Source: Peribacillus sp. FSL P2-0133 (lineage in GTDB: Bacteria > Bacillota > Bacilli > Bacillales > DSM-1321). From it: DNA of 64,000 nucleotides. Positions 54,325 through 63,910 of the stretch are shown in pieces; the stretch's first letter is position 1; the number at the start of each line of letters is the position of its first letter. The stretch covers positions 3,160,001-3,224,000 of the forward strand of contig NZ_CP150254.1 in NCBI RefSeq assembly GCF_037975445.1, written 5' to 3'. The notes beneath the pieces were generated by a model. It had not been told where the DNA came from. It worked only from the letters and a program-made list of their open reading frames with translations, and did no database searches. The position numbers were made by a program, and so were the translations under genes.

Positions 54325-54957
54325 TTAGCTTTTTTGTACGATAGCTGAAAATTTTTTTGCCGTTTCTGTCAGCCTGGTATAATCTTCACCCGTAATCAAT
54401 TTCGTAGGATTGATCAATGAACCACCAAGTCCCGCCGCGATGGCCCCTGCCTTAAAAAAAGATGCAAGGTTGTCAAGGTTGACACCGCCAGTTGGCATTA
54501 GGGGAATGTGAGGAAGCGGTCCTTTAAGATTTTTAAAGTAGCTAACACCCAGTGCATCTGCCGGGAAAACTTTGATAATGTCAGCTCCATGCTCATAAGC
54601 AGTCAATATTTCGGTTGGTGTGAGCGCACCAGGAATACTAATAACGCCATAGCGCTTCGCCATTTTAATCGTTTTGACATTGACGGTTGGAGAAAAGATG
54701 AATTCCGCCCCTGCCATGATGACCGCACGGGCCGTTTCAGGATCCAATACTGTACCGGCACCCGCTATGATATCATCACCGAACTCCTCTTTCACTCTTT
54801 CAATTAAATGGCACACTTTGGGAGTTTCCACTGTTATTTCTAGCGTTCGGATGCCGCCCTCTTTCAGGGCCCGGGCAATTGGTATAATTTGATCTGGGCG
54901 TGCACCGCGAATGACGGCGACCAGCTTCCCATGTTTAAGCTCTTCAAGTTTAGTCAT
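54325..54957 (-). CDS. KDPG/KDPGal aldolase (second copy)
   Basis: 210 residues. Class I aldolase with LVAVIRGARPDQIIPIARAL, LEITVETPKV (Glu), AGAGTVLDPETARAVIMAGA, HGADIIKVFPADALGVSYFK (Schiff-base Lys), and MPTGGVNLDN. It should split 2-keto-3-deoxy-6-phosphogalactonate or -gluconate to pyruvate and glyceraldehyde-3-phosphate. ATG at 54957 is preferred because AAAGGTGG overlaps the earlier GTG. Last gene of the galactonate operon. It is clearly distinct from the copy at 45227. Confidence 0.9.
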   Translation of the reverse strand: MTKLEELKHGKLVAVIRGARPDQIIPIARALKEGGIRTLEITVETPKVCHLIERVKEEFGDDIIAGAGTVLDPETARAVIMAGAEFIFSPTVNVKTIKMAKRYGVISIPGALTPTEILTAYEHGADIIKVFPADALGVSYFKNLKGPLPHIPLMPTGGVNLDNLASFFKAGAIAAGLGGSLINPTKLITGEDYTRLTETAKKFSAIVQKS

Positions 54958-54970
54958 TTTTTCCACCTTT

Positions 54971-55927
54971 CTACCTCGTCACATCATCAGTGCCGCCACT
55001 CATGAACAAAGCGAGGTCGGCACGGACCGGCAAACCCTCAACATCGCCATTTACCATCGTTGCCATTGCTCCCATGGCATTTCCACGCCTTGCAGCTTCA
55101 TCTAGCGGCAGTCCATCAAGCAGGCCGGAAAGTACACCGGATGCAAAAGCATCACCAGCACCGATGGGATCCACGACCCGTTCCACAAAGAATCCAGGAA
55201 CGTATGTTTTCGGTACAGTCGGGGCTGAAATTAAAGAGCCCTCTTTGCCCAATTTAAGTAAAACTGTTTCGACACCGAGTTCATGAAAATGATCGACAAA
55301 TGACTCCGGAGTATGGGAGCCGAATAAAAATTCGGCTTCGGTCACCCCGGGCATGACGATATCACTTTCCGAGGCGTACTTTGTTATGATGTGACGTGCT
55401 TCATTTTCATCCGACCATATTTTCAAGCGAATATTCGGATCGAAGACGATTTTTGTACCGTTTTCTTTAGCAATGCGGATCGCTTTATCCAAGAGCGACT
55501 GACACGAATTCCCTAGTGCAGGGGTAATTCCGGTAATATGGAGATAAGCTGCGTCTTGGATGGCAAGATCAGGTAGTAATTCCGCTGTCATTTTGCTAGC
55601 TGCCGAATCTTTCCTGTAATAATAAACTCTAGTATCATTCAGCCGTCTGAATTCTTTAAAAAAGACTCCGGTAGGCGCATCTGGGTCTCTTGTTACATAA
55701 GAGACATCAACGCCTTCTCCGCGAATGAACGATTGCATGGCATCGCCAAATTCATCCTCGCCGAGACGGCTAATCCAGCGTGACCTATGACCGAGTCGGC
55801 TTAACCCGATCGCGACATTGGATTCCGCACCGCCAAACTTCATTGAAAAAGAACGGGCGTGGCGAAGTGGACCTTCTTCATTCGGGGTAAACACTGTCAT
55901 TGTTTCTCCGATGGTTACAACATCCAT
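54971..55927 (-). CDS. KDG/KDGal kinase (PfkB family, second copy)
   Basis: 318 residues. MKFGGAESNVAIGLSRLGHR, FDPNIRLKIW, and VVDPIGAGDAFASGVLSGLL are the PfkB substrate and catalytic motifs. It lies 13 bases before the aldolase gene; together they form the lower part of a De-Ley-Doudoroff-like branch. With DgoD upstream, 2-keto-3-deoxygalactonate is the likely substrate, but gluconate-type KDG is possible. Confidence 0.89.
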   Translation of the reverse strand: MDVVTIGETMTVFTPNEEGPLRHARSFSMKFGGAESNVAIGLSRLGHRSRWISRLGEDEFGDAMQSFIRGEGVDVSYVTRDPDAPTGVFFKEFRRLNDTRVYYYRKDSAASKMTAELLPDLAIQDAAYLHITGITPALGNSCQSLLDKAIRIAKENGTKIVFDPNIRLKIWSDENEARHIITKYASESDIVMPGVTEAEFLFGSHTPESFVDHFHELGVETVLLKLGKEGSLISAPTVPKTYVPGFFVERVVDPIGAGDAFASGVLSGLLDGLPLDEAARRGNAMGAMATMVNGDVEGLPVRADLALFMSGGTDDVTR

Positions 55928-55948
55928 ATCATCACCTACTTTCTCTTG

Positions 55949-56812
55949 TCATGCTATTACGTGATTAGAAAGCGTACCGATCTTCTCAATACTGACGTTC
56001 ATCCGGTCACCTTTTTTCAACCAGATTTTCGGATTCCTTCCCATTCCAACGCCTGGTGGCGTGCCAGTTGCAATCAAATCACCTGGCATTAGTGTCATGG
56101 ACTGTGATAAAAATGATATGATTTTCGGAACCGTAAAAATTAGGTTGCTTGTATTTGAATCCTGCATAATTTCACCGTTTAATTCAAGCGAAATCGCTAG
56201 ATTGTGGGGGTCACCCACTTCATCTTGTGTCACGATAACAGGACCAAATGGAGCAAATGTGTCCGCTGTTTTGCCTCTCGACCACTGGCCATCCTGAAAT
56301 TGCAAGTCTCGGGCGCTAATATCATTCATGATTGTATAGCCAAAAATGTAGTCATTCGCTTCTTCTTCTGATACATGTTTCGCTTCTCTTCCAATGACAA
56401 ATGCAAGCTCTGCTTCAAAGTCGACCGTGGTTGAATTAATTGGAATTTCAATCGCATCATTATGACCGGCAATGGCATTTGAATATTTTGAAAAAATGAC
56501 CGGTGATTCAGGAGGCTCCATCCCCGTTTCCTTGCAATGATCAAAATAGTTAAGTCCTACGCAAATGATTTTATCCGGCTTTGCGATTGGCGGGAGGATT
56601 TTTACTTCTGACAGATTGAATATTGCATCTTCATTAACCCGTTGCTCAATTAACTGTTCAGCACGTGTTCTTAACTCGCTGCTTCGTTCTATGAAATTTT
56701 TCATGCAAGCTGGAAATTCTTCTGGACCGAGAGCCGTTAAACTAATAATTTGATCATTTTTAACAAGACCGATGTGTTGTTCGGTTTGTACGGAAAAAGT
56801 CGCTATTTTCAT
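55949..56812 (-). CDS. Fumarylacetoacetate hydrolase family protein
   Basis: 287 residues. FAH marks: KIICVGLNYFDHCKETGMEP, DFEAELAFVIGREAKHV (metal-binding Glu-x-Glu), GYTIMNDISARDLQF, SRGKTADTFAPFGPVIV, and GDLIATGTPPGVGMGR. The family hydrolyses or decarboxylates diketo acids, or hydrates keto-deoxy acids; in sugar-acid operons it acts on 2,4-diketo-3-deoxy acids or on similar products of a dehydrogenase. It is next to a 2-hydroxyacid dehydrogenase, which suits that kind of oxidative route. A second FAH gene enters at the right edge of the window. Confidence 0.87.
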   Translation of the reverse strand: MKIATFSVQTEQHIGLVKNDQIISLTALGPEEFPACMKNFIERSSELRTRAEQLIEQRVNEDAIFNLSEVKILPPIAKPDKIICVGLNYFDHCKETGMEPPESPVIFSKYSNAIAGHNDAIEIPINSTTVDFEAELAFVIGREAKHVSEEEANDYIFGYTIMNDISARDLQFQDGQWSRGKTADTFAPFGPVIVTQDEVGDPHNLAISLELNGEIMQDSNTSNLIFTVPKIISFLSQSMTLMPGDLIATGTPPGVGMGRNPKIWLKKGDRMNVSIEKIGTLSNHVIA

Positions 56813-56827
56813 ATTTTTTCCCCTTTC

Positions 56828-57787
56828 CTAAGTCAAAGCGTATGGTGTTATTTCTCCGTTTAGCACCTGAACGATATTTCTCGCTGCCTTTTGACGAAGT
56901 TCAACCATTGCTTCCTCTGAATACCAGGCGCTGTGAGGCGTAATGATGACATTGTCCATTGTGAGCAGCGGGCTATCAGTGCTGACCGGCTCATTCTCTG
57001 TCACATCAAGTGCTGCACCTGCAATTACTCCTTTTTCAAGTGCATCAGAAAGTGCTTTTTCATCGATTATCGGTCCACGTGCCGTGTTAATGATAACCGC
57101 ATTTCTCTTCATTTGTTTAAGGCGCTCCTCATTAATCAGATGGTATGTATCATCAATTAAGGGCACATGGATCGACAAATAATCGGCTTCTGCTATAATT
57201 TCGTCGAGTTCCATTTTTTGAACCCCAACCGCATCCATGTCGGACGCCGATACGAAAGGATCGTAAGCAGCAGTTTTAAAGCCGAGCGGTTTCACCTTTT
57301 CAATGAAACGGCGCGGAATCCGGCCAAAGCCTAGAACCCCAACAGTTTGCTCGTTAAAGCGATGAATCGGGACACACACTTTAAAGTCCCAGTTACCTTT
57401 TTTCACTTCCTTGTTTAACAGTGTCACTTTCCGCGCCGAAGAAAGTAAAAGTGCCAATGCATGATTCGATACTTCTTCCATGCCATAATCCGGTACATTG
57501 GCGACAGTAATCCCCTTTTCCTTAGCCGCATTGAGATCAATTGTATTGACGCCAACACCGTAACGGGAAATGATTTTCGTGTTTTCAAGCGAATCAATAA
57601 CTCGGCGTGAGATAGGAGCATATTGATTTAAAATTGCATCCACTTCTTTTGCCTGCTCCATTACTTCTTCTTCAGTTTTGCATTGCGCTTTGATGAATTC
57701 GATTTCAAGACCCCTTTCTTGAAAAATCTCTTCTTCATATTTCAAATGTTCAAATTCGTAATCCGTTAATAATATTTTAAAGGACAT
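56828..57787 (-). CDS. D-2-hydroxyacid dehydrogenase, C-terminal-binding-protein-like
   Basis: 319 residues. The NAD motif is VLGFGRIPRRFIEKV, with Pro in place of the last Gly of GxGxxG, as in CtBP-like members. Catalytic Arg is in INTARGPIIDEKAL-like region and ISRYGVGVNTIDL, Glu in VTENEPVST, His in ITPHSAWYSEEAM. ATG at 57787 follows AAGGAGTTGGG; nine further in-frame codons upstream lack a site. It probably oxidises or reduces a sugar-derived 2-hydroxy or 2-keto acid in this operon. Confidence 0.87.
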   Translation of the reverse strand: MSFKILLTDYEFEHLKYEEEIFQERGLEIEFIKAQCKTEEEVMEQAKEVDAILNQYAPISRRVIDSLENTKIISRYGVGVNTIDLNAAKEKGITVANVPDYGMEEVSNHALALLLSSARKVTLLNKEVKKGNWDFKVCVPIHRFNEQTVGVLGFGRIPRRFIEKVKPLGFKTAAYDPFVSASDMDAVGVQKMELDEIIAEADYLSIHVPLIDDTYHLINEERLKQMKRNAVIINTARGPIIDEKALSDALEKGVIAGAALDVTENEPVSTDSPLLTMDNVIITPHSAWYSEEAMVELRQKAARNIVQVLNGEITPYALT

Positions 57788-57854
57788 TTGTGCCCAACTC
57801 CTTTTTAGTAACAAATACGTGAATATCAGAGGGGATCCCTCACGTTAATATCAT

Positions 57855-58802
57855 CTATTTCGCTGCTGCCTTTTCAATTTTCGCAATTCCGAGTCCTTTT
57901 GCACCGAGTTTCGATGTTTTTGCTTCTGGATAGTATCGTTCGATCATTTGAATACCAATTGCGGCACGGCGTACACGTTCCTTTGTAAGTGAGACGTTCG
58001 TACTTTCCCATTGTTTCCCTGAGGGGTATACATCTGGGTGATTACGAAGGCCGAATTTGATGTAAACAGGCGCCAACACACGGATTATTTCCGGTATTTC
58101 ATAATAGCGAAGAAAGCCTCCGAAGGTATCCGGAACTTCAACGTATAAATCAATTGGAATGTCTATTGATTGTCGGATCGCTGCAAGTTTAGACAGCGTT
58201 AATGCAGGTGGCACGTTGTAGGTATCCGCACCGATGTCTTCCATTAATTTGACGGATACTGGATTGGCTGACCCCATTTGAACCGATACTTTAACAACAA
58301 AGTCTTCCGGAAGCTGTCCGTATTTTTTCATTTCTTTCGTTAAAAGAAGGAGTCCTTCATCCGCAACTAACGCACCGCGAAGACCTAGTGCAGCCCCTCT
58401 TTTCAGGTCTTCCATGGCATAAACAAGCTGATCGGAGCCCTCATGGCGGATTCCCTGAGATTTGCCTCCTGGCGTAAGCGGTCCCGCACTGACATCCCAT
58501 GAACCCCTGGGACCGACAAACAAACTCAGTTCCATGCCTCGCTCTGCTGTCATTTTACACATTTCTATAATTTCTTCATCCGTTTGAAGCATGATACCGC
58601 TGCCTTGAGATATTCGGTGAATAGTCAAGCCGAGTCGGTCAATTTCTTTCAATGTTTCTTTTAGTGCTATTGGACCTTCTACGCTTGGGAGTTCAATGCG
58701 GTATTGAGCACCGTCTGGAAATGTTTTCGTTGATGTAGGAAGGTCTTTAAGATCAGTTGATGGGTAGCCTAATTGTTCGAGCAAGTCTCGTGATTCTTTC
58801 AT
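57855..58802 (-). CDS. Uncharacterised U32-peptidase-like TIM-barrel protein of the sugar-acid operon
   Basis: 315 residues. I do not recognise a proven function. It starts MKESRDLLEQLGYPSTDLKD and has GPRGSWDVSAGPLTPGGKSQ, RGALVADEGLLLLTKEMKKY, VSVQMGSANPVSVKLMEDIG, YNVPPALTLSKLAAIRQSID and YVEVPDTFGGFLRYYEIPEI. The alternating strand-helix pattern suggests a TIM barrel like the U32 'peptidase' family, members of which are not all proteases. Its ATG overlaps the aldolase stop by ATGA, so it is made together with that enzyme and is probably an enzyme of the same pathway, such as an isomerase, epimerase or lyase. Confidence 0.7.
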   Translation of the reverse strand: MKESRDLLEQLGYPSTDLKDLPTSTKTFPDGAQYRIELPSVEGPIALKETLKEIDRLGLTIHRISQGSGIMLQTDEEIIEMCKMTAERGMELSLFVGPRGSWDVSAGPLTPGGKSQGIRHEGSDQLVYAMEDLKRGAALGLRGALVADEGLLLLTKEMKKYGQLPEDFVVKVSVQMGSANPVSVKLMEDIGADTYNVPPALTLSKLAAIRQSIDIPIDLYVEVPDTFGGFLRYYEIPEIIRVLAPVYIKFGLRNHPDVYPSGKQWESTNVSLTKERVRRAAIGIQMIERYYPEAKTSKLGAKGLGIAKIEKAAAK

Positions 58803-59710
58803 TTTTGGACGCCTTCTTTCATATTTATATTTTTTAAAAGAGCAGCTACTTTGTCGCTCAAATCAGCAGGGTATACGTCGCAGGGTGCACGGTGTCCAGC
58901 CGCAACATCAAACCAGCGCTGATGAACTGCTTCTTTCATGGCAGTAAAAAATGTCGGACCATAATTGTACACATCCATCAGTTTTGAAATCACTTGATGC
59001 TTTTTCTGTGCTTCAGCAAGGTCACCTTTATGATACGATTGATATAAATCAACGGAAATTTCCGGTGCAAAGACAGCGCTTCCATTAATACTTCCCGCTG
59101 CACCAATCATTTGAGCCGGAAGCAAGTGTTCGTCAAAAGCAGAGAAGACGCGGAAATCACTGCGAACTTTCTTCACTTCCGCGAGCACTTGACGAAGGTG
59201 CCCGAAATCACTGACCGTCTCTTTAATTCCAGCAATGTTTGAATGATCTTCAGCTAATTTTTTAATCAATTCGATTGATAAATTTTGACCTGTCAGGAGC
59301 GGTATATTATAAATGAAAACTTGCAGATTAGTATGATTCGCTACACTGGAAAAATGTCGGTATAATTGCTCGTCAGACAGCTTCCAGTAATATGGGTTGA
59401 CTACGAGAACGCCGTTCGCTCCATGCTCTTCTGCATAAGAAGTCAGTTCTTGCACCTCTTTTAATGCGGTATGCCCCACCCCGACCATAACAGGCACTCG
59501 GTTGTTAATATGCTTTATCATTTCGCGTACATATAATTTTCTTTCTTCTGTTGTAAGCGATGAGAACTCACCTGAACTTCCCATCAATAAAATACCGTCT
59601 ATATTCCGTGAGATTAATAGGTCGATATAGCTTCTGTTCAGCGCCATATCTAAGTTCCCCGTTTCATCAAATAAGGTGACTACCGGTGGAATGATGCCAT
59701 GAAAGTCCAT
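58799..59710 (-). CDS. DapA/NAL superfamily aldolase or dehydratase for a keto-deoxy sugar acid
   Basis: 303 residues. Superfamily marks: GILLMGSSGEFSSLTTEERK, VVNPYYWKLSDEQLYRHF, FIYNIPLLTG with Tyr134, and IAGIKETVSDFG with Schiff-base Lys163. It resembles YagE-type 2-keto-3-deoxygluconate/galactonate aldolases and also the KdgD/KdaD dehydratases; the GSSGEFSSLT motif fits the aldolases slightly better. If so, it gives an unphosphorylated branch parallel to kinase plus aldolase. ATG at 59710 follows AAGGAGG. Confidence 0.84.
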   Translation of the reverse strand: MDFHGIIPPVVTLFDETGNLDMALNRSYIDLLISRNIDGILLMGSSGEFSSLTTEERKLYVREMIKHINNRVPVMVGVGHTALKEVQELTSYAEEHGANGVLVVNPYYWKLSDEQLYRHFSSVANHTNLQVFIYNIPLLTGQNLSIELIKKLAEDHSNIAGIKETVSDFGHLRQVLAEVKKVRSDFRVFSAFDEHLLPAQMIGAAGSINGSAVFAPEISVDLYQSYHKGDLAEAQKKHQVISKLMDVYNYGPTFFTAMKEAVHQRWFDVAAGHRAPCDVYPADLSDKVAALLKNINMKEGVQK

Positions 59711-59727
59711 TGTTTTTCCTCCTTTTA

Positions 59728-60876
59728 TTACCATTCAGCGATACTCCCGTCTTCATTACGCCAGATGGGGTTTTTCCAATCATGTCCGGTTTCTGCTGCC
59801 TGCTTCACTTTTTCCTCATCGATTTCCACACCAAGACCCGGTTTATCCGGAATGTTCACATAACCATTTTCATAGTCGAATAATTCTGGATTTTTCATAT
59901 AATCGAGAATGTCCATGCCTTCGTTGTAATGAATACCAAGGCTTTGCTCTTGAATAATGAAATTCGGTGTCGTTGCGTCCAAATGAATTGATGAAGCGAG
60001 AGTCATCGGACCGAGCGGGCAGTGCGGAGCGATCGCTACATCAGAGGCTTCTGCCATCGCGGCAATTTTTTTTCCTTCTAAAATACCACCTGTGTGGGAT
60101 AGATCCGGCTGAATAATATCCACATAGCCATCTTGAAGAAGCTGCTTAAAGCCCCAGCGTGTATACATCCTTTCACCCGTCGCAATCGGGCACGTAGTAT
60201 GCCAGGCAATCTCACGAAGTGCTTCATTATTTTCCGGAAGCACCGGCTCTTCAATGAACATTGGATGGTACGGTTCAAGTTCTTTCACAATCGCCTTTGC
60301 CATCGTTTTATGAATCCTTCCATGAAAATCCACACCAATGCCAAAGTCTTTGCCAACCGCTTCCCTAATTGATGCAACGCGTTCGATGACCGCCTCTACT
60401 TTCGAAAAGCTATCAATGTAATTCATTTCTTCTGATGCGTTCATTTTGACAGCAAGGAAGCCCTCCTTCTGTTTTTCGATTGCAGCAGCAACGACATCCA
60501 CTGGTCGATCTCCTCCGACCCATGAGTACACTTTAATTTTTTGGCGTGCTTTACCGCCGAGCATTTGGTATACAGGAATATTGAAGTATTTTCCTTTTAT
60601 ATCCCATAGTGCCTGCTCAATGCCAGAAATGGCACTCATTAAAATTGGCCCCCCACGGTAAAATCCACCTCGATAAAGTGTTTGCCAGATGTCTTCAATG
60701 TCGTTCGGATTTCTCCCAATCAAATAATCGGTCAATTCGTTAACTGCTGCTTTAACCGTTTCAGCACGGCCTTCCACGACAGGCTCTCCCCAGCCGGAAA
60801 TGCCTTCATCCGTATCGATTTTTAAAAACAGCCAGCGGGGTGGAACTTTGTATAAAGAAATTTTTATGATTTTCAT
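59728..60876 (-). CDS. dgoD: D-galactonate dehydratase
   Basis: 382 residues from the ATG at 60876, the same length as E. coli DgoD. It is in the enolase superfamily (mandelate racemase subgroup). Asp183 and His185 fall in GVDFHGR and His285 in IAPHCPLGP, the same numbers as the E. coli metal ligand and acid/base residues; FIEEPVLPEN and IATGERMYTRWGF give the other metal ligands. It dehydrates D-galactonate to 2-keto-3-deoxygalactonate. GAGGTG precedes the start. Confidence 0.93.
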   Translation of the reverse strand: MKIIKISLYKVPPRWLFLKIDTDEGISGWGEPVVEGRAETVKAAVNELTDYLIGRNPNDIEDIWQTLYRGGFYRGGPILMSAISGIEQALWDIKGKYFNIPVYQMLGGKARQKIKVYSWVGGDRPVDVVAAAIEKQKEGFLAVKMNASEEMNYIDSFSKVEAVIERVASIREAVGKDFGIGVDFHGRIHKTMAKAIVKELEPYHPMFIEEPVLPENNEALREIAWHTTCPIATGERMYTRWGFKQLLQDGYVDIIQPDLSHTGGILEGKKIAAMAEASDVAIAPHCPLGPMTLASSIHLDATTPNFIIQEQSLGIHYNEGMDILDYMKNPELFDYENGYVNIPDKPGLGVEIDEEKVKQAAETGHDWKNPIWRNEDGSIAEW

Positions 60877-60944
60877 CAAGCACCTCGCATTGTTTTTTTG
60901 GAAGAAAGAGAGATTTTCAAACATGGAAACCTCTCTTACTCTTA

Positions 60945-62414
60945 TTAAGAACCTTTAATAAAAACCGTTTTTATGGCTGTATAAAATTCTTTCGCCGCTT
61001 CACCTTGCTCTCGCGAACCCGTGCTCGATGCTTTCATGCCTCCGAATGGGGCTTGCAATTCCACGCCCGCACTTTCTGCGTTAATACGGACAAGCCCTGC
61101 TTCAATTTCATCGATGAATTCCAGAATCGAGCTAATATTTGATGTGAAGATTGAAGCACTCAATCCGTATTTCGTATTATTTGCCATGTCTATCGCTTCG
61201 ACAAGATCGCTAGCTTTCATAAGCGCGATAACTGGTCCAAAAATTTCTGCCTGCGCTATCACCATATCCGTCGTCACATCTTCAAAAATCGCTGGTGTAA
61301 TGAAAAAGCCCCTATCATAGTCACCGCCAGTTAATATCTCCCCGCCATGTATGAGTTTTGCACCCTCCTGCTTGCCTTTTTCAATGTACTCTTTCACCGT
61401 ATTGAACTGGCTTTCGCTTGCACAGGGACCCATCCAAATTCCCTCTTGAAGGCCGTTGCCAACCGTTATTTCCGCTGCTGCTTCAACTAGTTTTTGTTTA
61501 AATACATCATAGACCGATGATTCAACAACCACACGGCTAGAAGCTGTGCATTTTTGGCCGGAGGAACGAAATCCACCGTTGATGACCGCCTCGACTGCCT
61601 GGTCGATGTTTGCATCTTTCGTCACGATGACTGGATTCTTGCCTCCCATTTCAAGCTGATATTTTATGCCGCGGGCGGAAGCTGATTTTGCGACGCTCTG
61701 ACCGACACTTTCAGAACCGGTAAAGGTGATTGCATTTAAAAGCGGATGATCGATGAGCCCCTGGCCAATGATTGATCCTTTACCGGTAATAAAATTCACA
61801 ACACCCTCAGGGAAGCCTGCTTTGGTAAAGCATTCCATAACTTTCGCTGCTGTAACGGCCCCTTCCGTAGCGGGTTTCCATACGATTGTATTGCCATATA
61901 CAAGAGCTGGAGCCATTTTCCAGATGGGAATTGCAACCGGGAAGTTCCATGGTGTGATTATACCGACAACACCAAGTGGGGAGCGTTTTGTAAACATTAG
62001 GGCATCTTTATCGGATGATGGTATAACATCGCCGTCTTTCCGCATCCCTTCACCAGCATAGTAACGGAGGATCGCAACACCTCGTGCCGTTTCCCCTTTT
62101 GCTTCAGGTAACGTTTTACCCATTTCGCGAGTCATGGTTTCGGCAATTTCATCTAGATTTTCTTCCAATATATTAGCCGTTTTGAAAAGGATTTGCCCAC
62201 GTGCAGACTGCCCGAGCCTGCGCCAATCCCTCTTTGCCTTATGCGCAGAAGCTACAGCCTTGTTTAAGTCATCTCCGGTTGAGCTTTGAACGTAGCCAAC
62301 CGGTTCTTTGTCCGCAGGATTAATGCTTTCGATTGTATTTCCAGAAGATGCATCCACCCACTCATTATTAATGAAATTTTTATATGTCTTCGTTGCAAAT
62401 GTAGTTGATATCAT
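60945..62414 (-). CDS. NAD(P)-dependent aldehyde dehydrogenase, GucD/ketoglutarate-semialdehyde type
   Basis: 489 residues from the ATG at 62414, 10 bases after AAAAGGAG. ALDH marks: [40 protein letters not shown] (general-base Glu) and [20 protein letters not shown] (catalytic Cys). Length and style fit B. subtilis YcbD/GucD, an alpha-ketoglutarate semialdehyde dehydrogenase found with KdgD, but glyceraldehyde or other sugar-derived aldehydes are equally possible. It lies between the split UxaA and DgoD. Confidence 0.87.
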   Translation of the reverse strand: MISTTFATKTYKNFINNEWVDASSGNTIESINPADKEPVGYVQSSTGDDLNKAVASAHKAKRDWRRLGQSARGQILFKTANILEENLDEIAETMTREMGKTLPEAKGETARGVAILRYYAGEGMRKDGDVIPSSDKDALMFTKRSPLGVVGIITPWNFPVAIPIWKMAPALVYGNTIVWKPATEGAVTAAKVMECFTKAGFPEGVVNFITGKGSIIGQGLIDHPLLNAITFTGSESVGQSVAKSASARGIKYQLEMGGKNPVIVTKDANIDQAVEAVINGGFRSSGQKCTASSRVVVESSVYDVFKQKLVEAAAEITVGNGLQEGIWMGPCASESQFNTVKEYIEKGKQEGAKLIHGGEILTGGDYDRGFFITPAIFEDVTTDMVIAQAEIFGPVIALMKASDLVEAIDMANNTKYGLSASIFTSNISSILEFIDEIEAGLVRINAESAGVELQAPFGGMKASSTGSREQGEAAKEFYTAIKTVFIKGS

Positions 62415-62436
62415 AATCTTTAGCTCCTTTTTCGTT

Positions 62437-63609
62437 TTAGAATGTCGGTCCAATTCTCCAAATACCAAAGTCATGCTGCTTTAAGATCTCCGCTTTTGTT
62501 AGTTTTCCGTTTGAAACATGTTGAATTTCTTGCATGATGCGACTTCCCACCTCATCAACGGTTTCTAAACCATCAACAATCGTACCTGCATTTAAATCCA
62601 TATTTTCATTCATCCTGTCAAACATTGGAGTATTAGTTGAGATTTTTATTACGGGTGTTATAGGAGAACCTGTTGGCGTCCCTCTTCCACTTGTAAAGAG
62701 AACGATTTGGGCACCGCCTGCGACCATACCCGTCAATTGCTCAATGTCGTGGCCAGGCGTATCCATCCATACGAGCCCTTTTTTTGTGGGCACCTGGGCA
62801 TAATCAATGACCTCTTCCAGCCTGGTTGTGCCTGATTTTGTCGCTGCCCCCAGTGATTTTTCTTCGATTGAGCTGAGACCTCCCTCAATGTTTCCCGGAC
62901 TCGGGTTTCCGGTGCGGATGTCTACGCCCATTTGAATCGAGCGGTCTTCCATCATTTTAATAACCGCATAAGCTTTTTTGGCTACCTGGTCGTTTGCCGC
63001 CCGGTTAGCGATCAAATGCTCTGCACCGATAAGTTCAGTCGTTTCCGCTAATATTGCGGTTCCCCCCTGCTGAACAACCAAATCGCTTGTACGTCCGACT
63101 GCCGGGTTAGCCGATAAGCCTGAACATGCATCAGACCCACCGCATTCCGTGCCGACGATCAGCTCGCTAAAATCGCATAATTCCCGCTGAACCATTGAGG
63201 CATCCTGAACCATTTTGACCGCAATTTTAGCTACTTCGGCAATGGTTTGAAGAGTGCCGCCATGTTCCTGAATCGATACAGTTTCCACTGGTTTACCGCA
63301 TTTAGCAATTTCATCTCCAATACGGTGCGCCTGATGTGTTTCACAGCCAAGACCGAGTACTATGACACCATATACATTTGGATTCATCCCCATTCCCGCA
63401 TAGGTTCTGGCCGTTTGATCAAAATCAGAGCCCACTTGCGCACAGCCATGCTGATGAATGAATGTGACGGTTCCGCTCACCAATTCTGTGACGCGCTGTG
63501 CAGTTTGGGTTGCGCATGTTATCGTTGGCAAAATCAGTACATGATTCCGGACTCCGACGCGGCCATCCGGACGGCGGTAGCCCCAAAACTGCATTTTTTC
63601 ATTCAGCAA
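62437..63609 (-). CDS. UxaA family hydro-lyase, large (catalytic) part
   Basis: About 390 residues. Starts [25 protein letters not shown]; Cys motifs [44 protein letters not shown] and the late [20 protein letters not shown] are the altronate/galactarate dehydratase core with the iron site. Of possible starts, TTG at 63609 is 7 bases from AAGGGG; GTG at 63618 overlaps the site. It overlaps the gene for the SAF part by 11 bases, so the two are coupled subunits. The substrate may be altronate, galactarate or sulfolactate-like. Confidence 0.87.
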   Translation of the reverse strand: MLNEKMQFWGYRRPDGRVGVRNHVLILPTITCATQTAQRVTELVSGTVTFIHQHGCAQVGSDFDQTARTYAGMGMNPNVYGVIVLGLGCETHQAHRIGDEIAKCGKPVETVSIQEHGGTLQTIAEVAKIAVKMVQDASMVQRELCDFSELIVGTECGGSDACSGLSANPAVGRTSDLVVQQGGTAILAETTELIGAEHLIANRAANDQVAKKAYAVIKMMEDRSIQMGVDIRTGNPSPGNIEGGLSSIEEKSLGAATKSGTTRLEEVIDYAQVPTKKGLVWMDTPGHDIEQLTGMVAGGAQIVLFTSGRGTPTGSPITPVIKISTNTPMFDRMNENMDLNAGTIVDGLETVDEVGSRIMQEIQHVSNGKLTKAEILKQHDFGIWRIGPTF

Positions 63610-63898
63610 TTTTGTCACCCCTTCCTCTTTTACCTTCTAAATTGTGTACATGAACATGTGCACCAGCGGGAATAAAAGCTGAGGCTGCCCCTATGACTTC
63701 CCCATATTTAAATATGTCTGCTCCTTGTTCGATGGCTTTGACTGCGAACTTATGTCCAAAACGAATCGGTTCAAGAATGGGTACGACAATTTCTTCAAGG
63801 TCTGCCTTCACAACTACTGATGTGTTTGCAGGGATTTCGGATAAAGCGACAGCTACACTATCTTTCGTACTTAAGTAAAGTGTTTTATACTCGCCCAT
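63599..63898 (-). CDS. UxaA family hydro-lyase, small (SAF domain) subunit
   Basis: 99 residues. SAF domain: SVAVALSEIPANTSVVVKAD, IRFGHKFAVKAIEQGADIFK YGEVIGAAS, ending AGAHVHVHNLEG, which equals the N-terminal 90 residues of full-length UxaA. The RGRGDKIAE tail carries the ribosome site of the next gene. It is the regulatory or lid subunit of the split dehydratase. Confidence 0.9.
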   Translation of the reverse strand: MGEYKTLYLSTKDSVAVALSEIPANTSVVVKADLEEIVVPILEPIRFGHKFAVKAIEQGADIFKYGEVIGAASAFIPAGAHVHVHNLEGKRGRGDKIAE

Positions 63899-63910
63899 TT
63901 TGTCACCCCT

